Of a DNA stretch of 64,000 nt, positions 63,212 to 64,000 are shown piece by piece. This stretch comes from a candidate division KSB1 bacterium (GTDB lineage: Bacteria; Zhuqueibacterota; Zhuqueibacteria; Zhuqueibacterales; Zhuqueibacteraceae). Made by a program: the position numbers and the translations under genes. The notes below the pieces were generated by a model, which saw nothing but the letters and a program-made list of their open reading frames with translations, made no database searches and was not told where the DNA came from. The stretch lies in the NCBI GenBank assembly GCA_034506255.1, contig JAPDPX010000003.1:434001-498000 (forward strand), read 5' to 3'. How positions within the stretch are numbered: position 1 is the first letter of the stretch; each line of letters begins with the position of its first letter.

Positions 63212-64000
63212 TTGGATGGTCAACTCGATGTCAATGGCATCAATTTGCACGTCGAGCAGCGCGGCCAGGGTGAGCCGCTGCTGCTGATTCCCGGTTTGGG
63301 CGCCGGCACCTGGCTGTGGCAGCACAACGTCGAGCGCTTGAGCCGCCATTTTCACCTCATCATGCCGGAATTGCGAGGCAGCGGCCGCTCCGACAAACCC
63401 GACCATCCCTATTCGGTCCGGCTCTTTGCGCAGGACATGCTGGCGCTGTTGGATGCCCTGAATGTGCCGCGCGCCTTCGTGCTGGGAGCCTCCCTGGGTG
63501 GTTTTGTGGCGCAACAACTGGCGGGCGGCTGGCCGGAGCGCGTGCGCAAACTGGTGTTGGTTGCCACCTCGCTTGGCGGCCAGTGCCAGATTGGGCCCAA
63601 CGGTGAAATCCTCAGCCGGCTGATCCGGCCCCACGGCCGCACCCGCCTGGAGCGCCTGCAGGATGCCTATCCGCTCAGCTTCTCGGCGGATTATATCGCC
63701 CGGCACGCCGAAGAGCTCGAACGCCTGACGCAATGGCGCCTCGAACATCCGCAGCCGGAATTCGCCTATTACCGCCAACTGCTTGCCGGCAATGCCTATC
63801 ACGGCGAACGCTGCGCGCAAAAGATCACGGCGCCCACCCTGCTGTGCTTCGGCCGTGATGATGAAATCGTGCCGCTCGCCAATGCCGCGGCCCTGCGCGA
63901 AAAAATCCGCCACGCGCAACTGGTGACCTTCGAAGGCCGGCATCTCTTCTTTTATGAACACAGCCGCCGCTTCAACCAGGTCGTCCTCGATTTCCTGCTC
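63212..64000 (+). CDS. Alpha/beta hydrolase, 5' part
   Basis: The frame is open from 63167 to the window end. TTG 63212 is the likely start, with AAGGTG nine bases upstream; GTG 63188 is an alternative. The visible 263 codons contain PLLLIPGLGAGTWLWQ, PELRGSGRSDKPD, nucleophile elbow GASLGG, acid in FGRDDEIVP and base His in EGRHLFF, so nearly the whole enzyme is seen. It begins 45 bases after the second ligase and is probably co-transcribed, acting on an ester, thioester or lactone of the pathway. It resembles the exported hydrolase at 53047 but lacks a signal peptide. Confidence 0.85.
   Translation, partial: MDGQLDVNGINLHVEQRGQGEPLLLIPGLGAGTWLWQHNVERLSRHFHLIMPELRGSGRSDKPDHPYSVRLFAQDMLALLDALNVPRAFVLGASLGGFVAQQLAGGWPERVRKLVLVATSLGGQCQIGPNGEILSRLIRPHGRTRLERLQDAYPLSFSADYIARHAEELERLTQWRLEHPQPEFAYYRQLLAGNAYHGERCAQKITAPTLLCFGRDDEIVPLANAAALREKIRHAQLVTFEGRHLFFYEHSRRFNQVVLDFLL

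Noticed and set aside
61655..63961. 768-codon open frame antisense to the second acyl ligase and hydrolase
   Set aside because: Spans two plus-strand genes with clear motifs and shows no family features.
57788..64000. OleABCD olefin cluster
   Set aside because: The gene types are similar, but the SDR is classical and short, the KAS III-like triad differs and there are two ligases; kept only as a comparison.

Overview
The window looks like one stretch of chromosome from a GC-rich, Gram-negative bacterium, most likely of the FCB superphylum (Calditrichota/KSB1-like rather than a classical Bacteroidetes). The Gram-negative call rests on a TonB-dependent receptor, a Wzi-type outer-membrane barrel and heptose (GmhA/GmhB) genes. 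The FCB call rests on two exported proteins ending in type IX secretion (T9SS) sorting tails. The phylum is an inference; no rRNA or other phylogenetic marker gene is present apart from lepA. I see no tRNA, rRNA, CRISPR array, intact IS element or prophage.

Layout. 1-6.7 kb: end of an AlkP-superfamily phosphodiesterase, a T9SS-exported DUF3604 protein, an FkbM methyltransferase and a secreted glycoside hydrolase. 7.4-13.6 kb: an exopolysaccharide/envelope block (WcaJ-like initiating transferase, GT4 glycosyltransferase, Wzi-like barrel, GmhA, GmhB). 13.7-19.3 kb: membrane M28 peptidase, then on the minus strand a YiiX-like hydrolase and a class III cyclase fused to a TolB-like domain. 20.9-26.8 kb: ModA/ModB without ModC, an SRPBCC protein, an SSS-family symporter, a sigma-54 response regulator and a small unknown. 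26.8-35.4 kb: a three-gene minus-strand operon in which a 1,696-residue T9SS-exported protein is translationally coupled to a TPR-transmembrane-Ser/Thr kinase. 36.0-39.5 kb: ComEC and a lipoprotein with short MORN-like repeats.

40.0-48.0 kb is the accessory core. It holds a compact cassette of a degenerate SNase-like protein, a half-size HsdS and an HsdM-like protein with both key methyltransferase motifs altered and no HsdR, preceded by a perfect TTGACA-N17-TATAAT promoter in an AT-rich island. Next to it are a J-domain/YbjN/PspA stress operon and a membrane-anchored NACHT-SUMF1 fusion. This is the best candidate for an undescribed system. 48.4-52.3 kb is the housekeeping lepA-lepB-hemW operon. 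53.0-64.0 kb holds an alpha/beta hydrolase, a GbsR-type regulator, a TonB-dependent receptor, then an acyl-metabolism cluster (SDR, two acyl-CoA ligases around a KAS III-like enzyme with an altered catalytic triad, and a second alpha/beta hydrolase cut by the window end).

Most intergenic regions longer than about 500 bases are filled by a few recurring repeat families: a roughly 360-base MITE-like element with GATCATCCGA ends present twice in inverted orientation, a roughly 51-base palindrome bounded by CTTTTGTAG/CTACAAAAG present three times, and several longer decayed repeats. Operons, by contrast, are tightly packed (4-base overlaps to about 60-base gaps).
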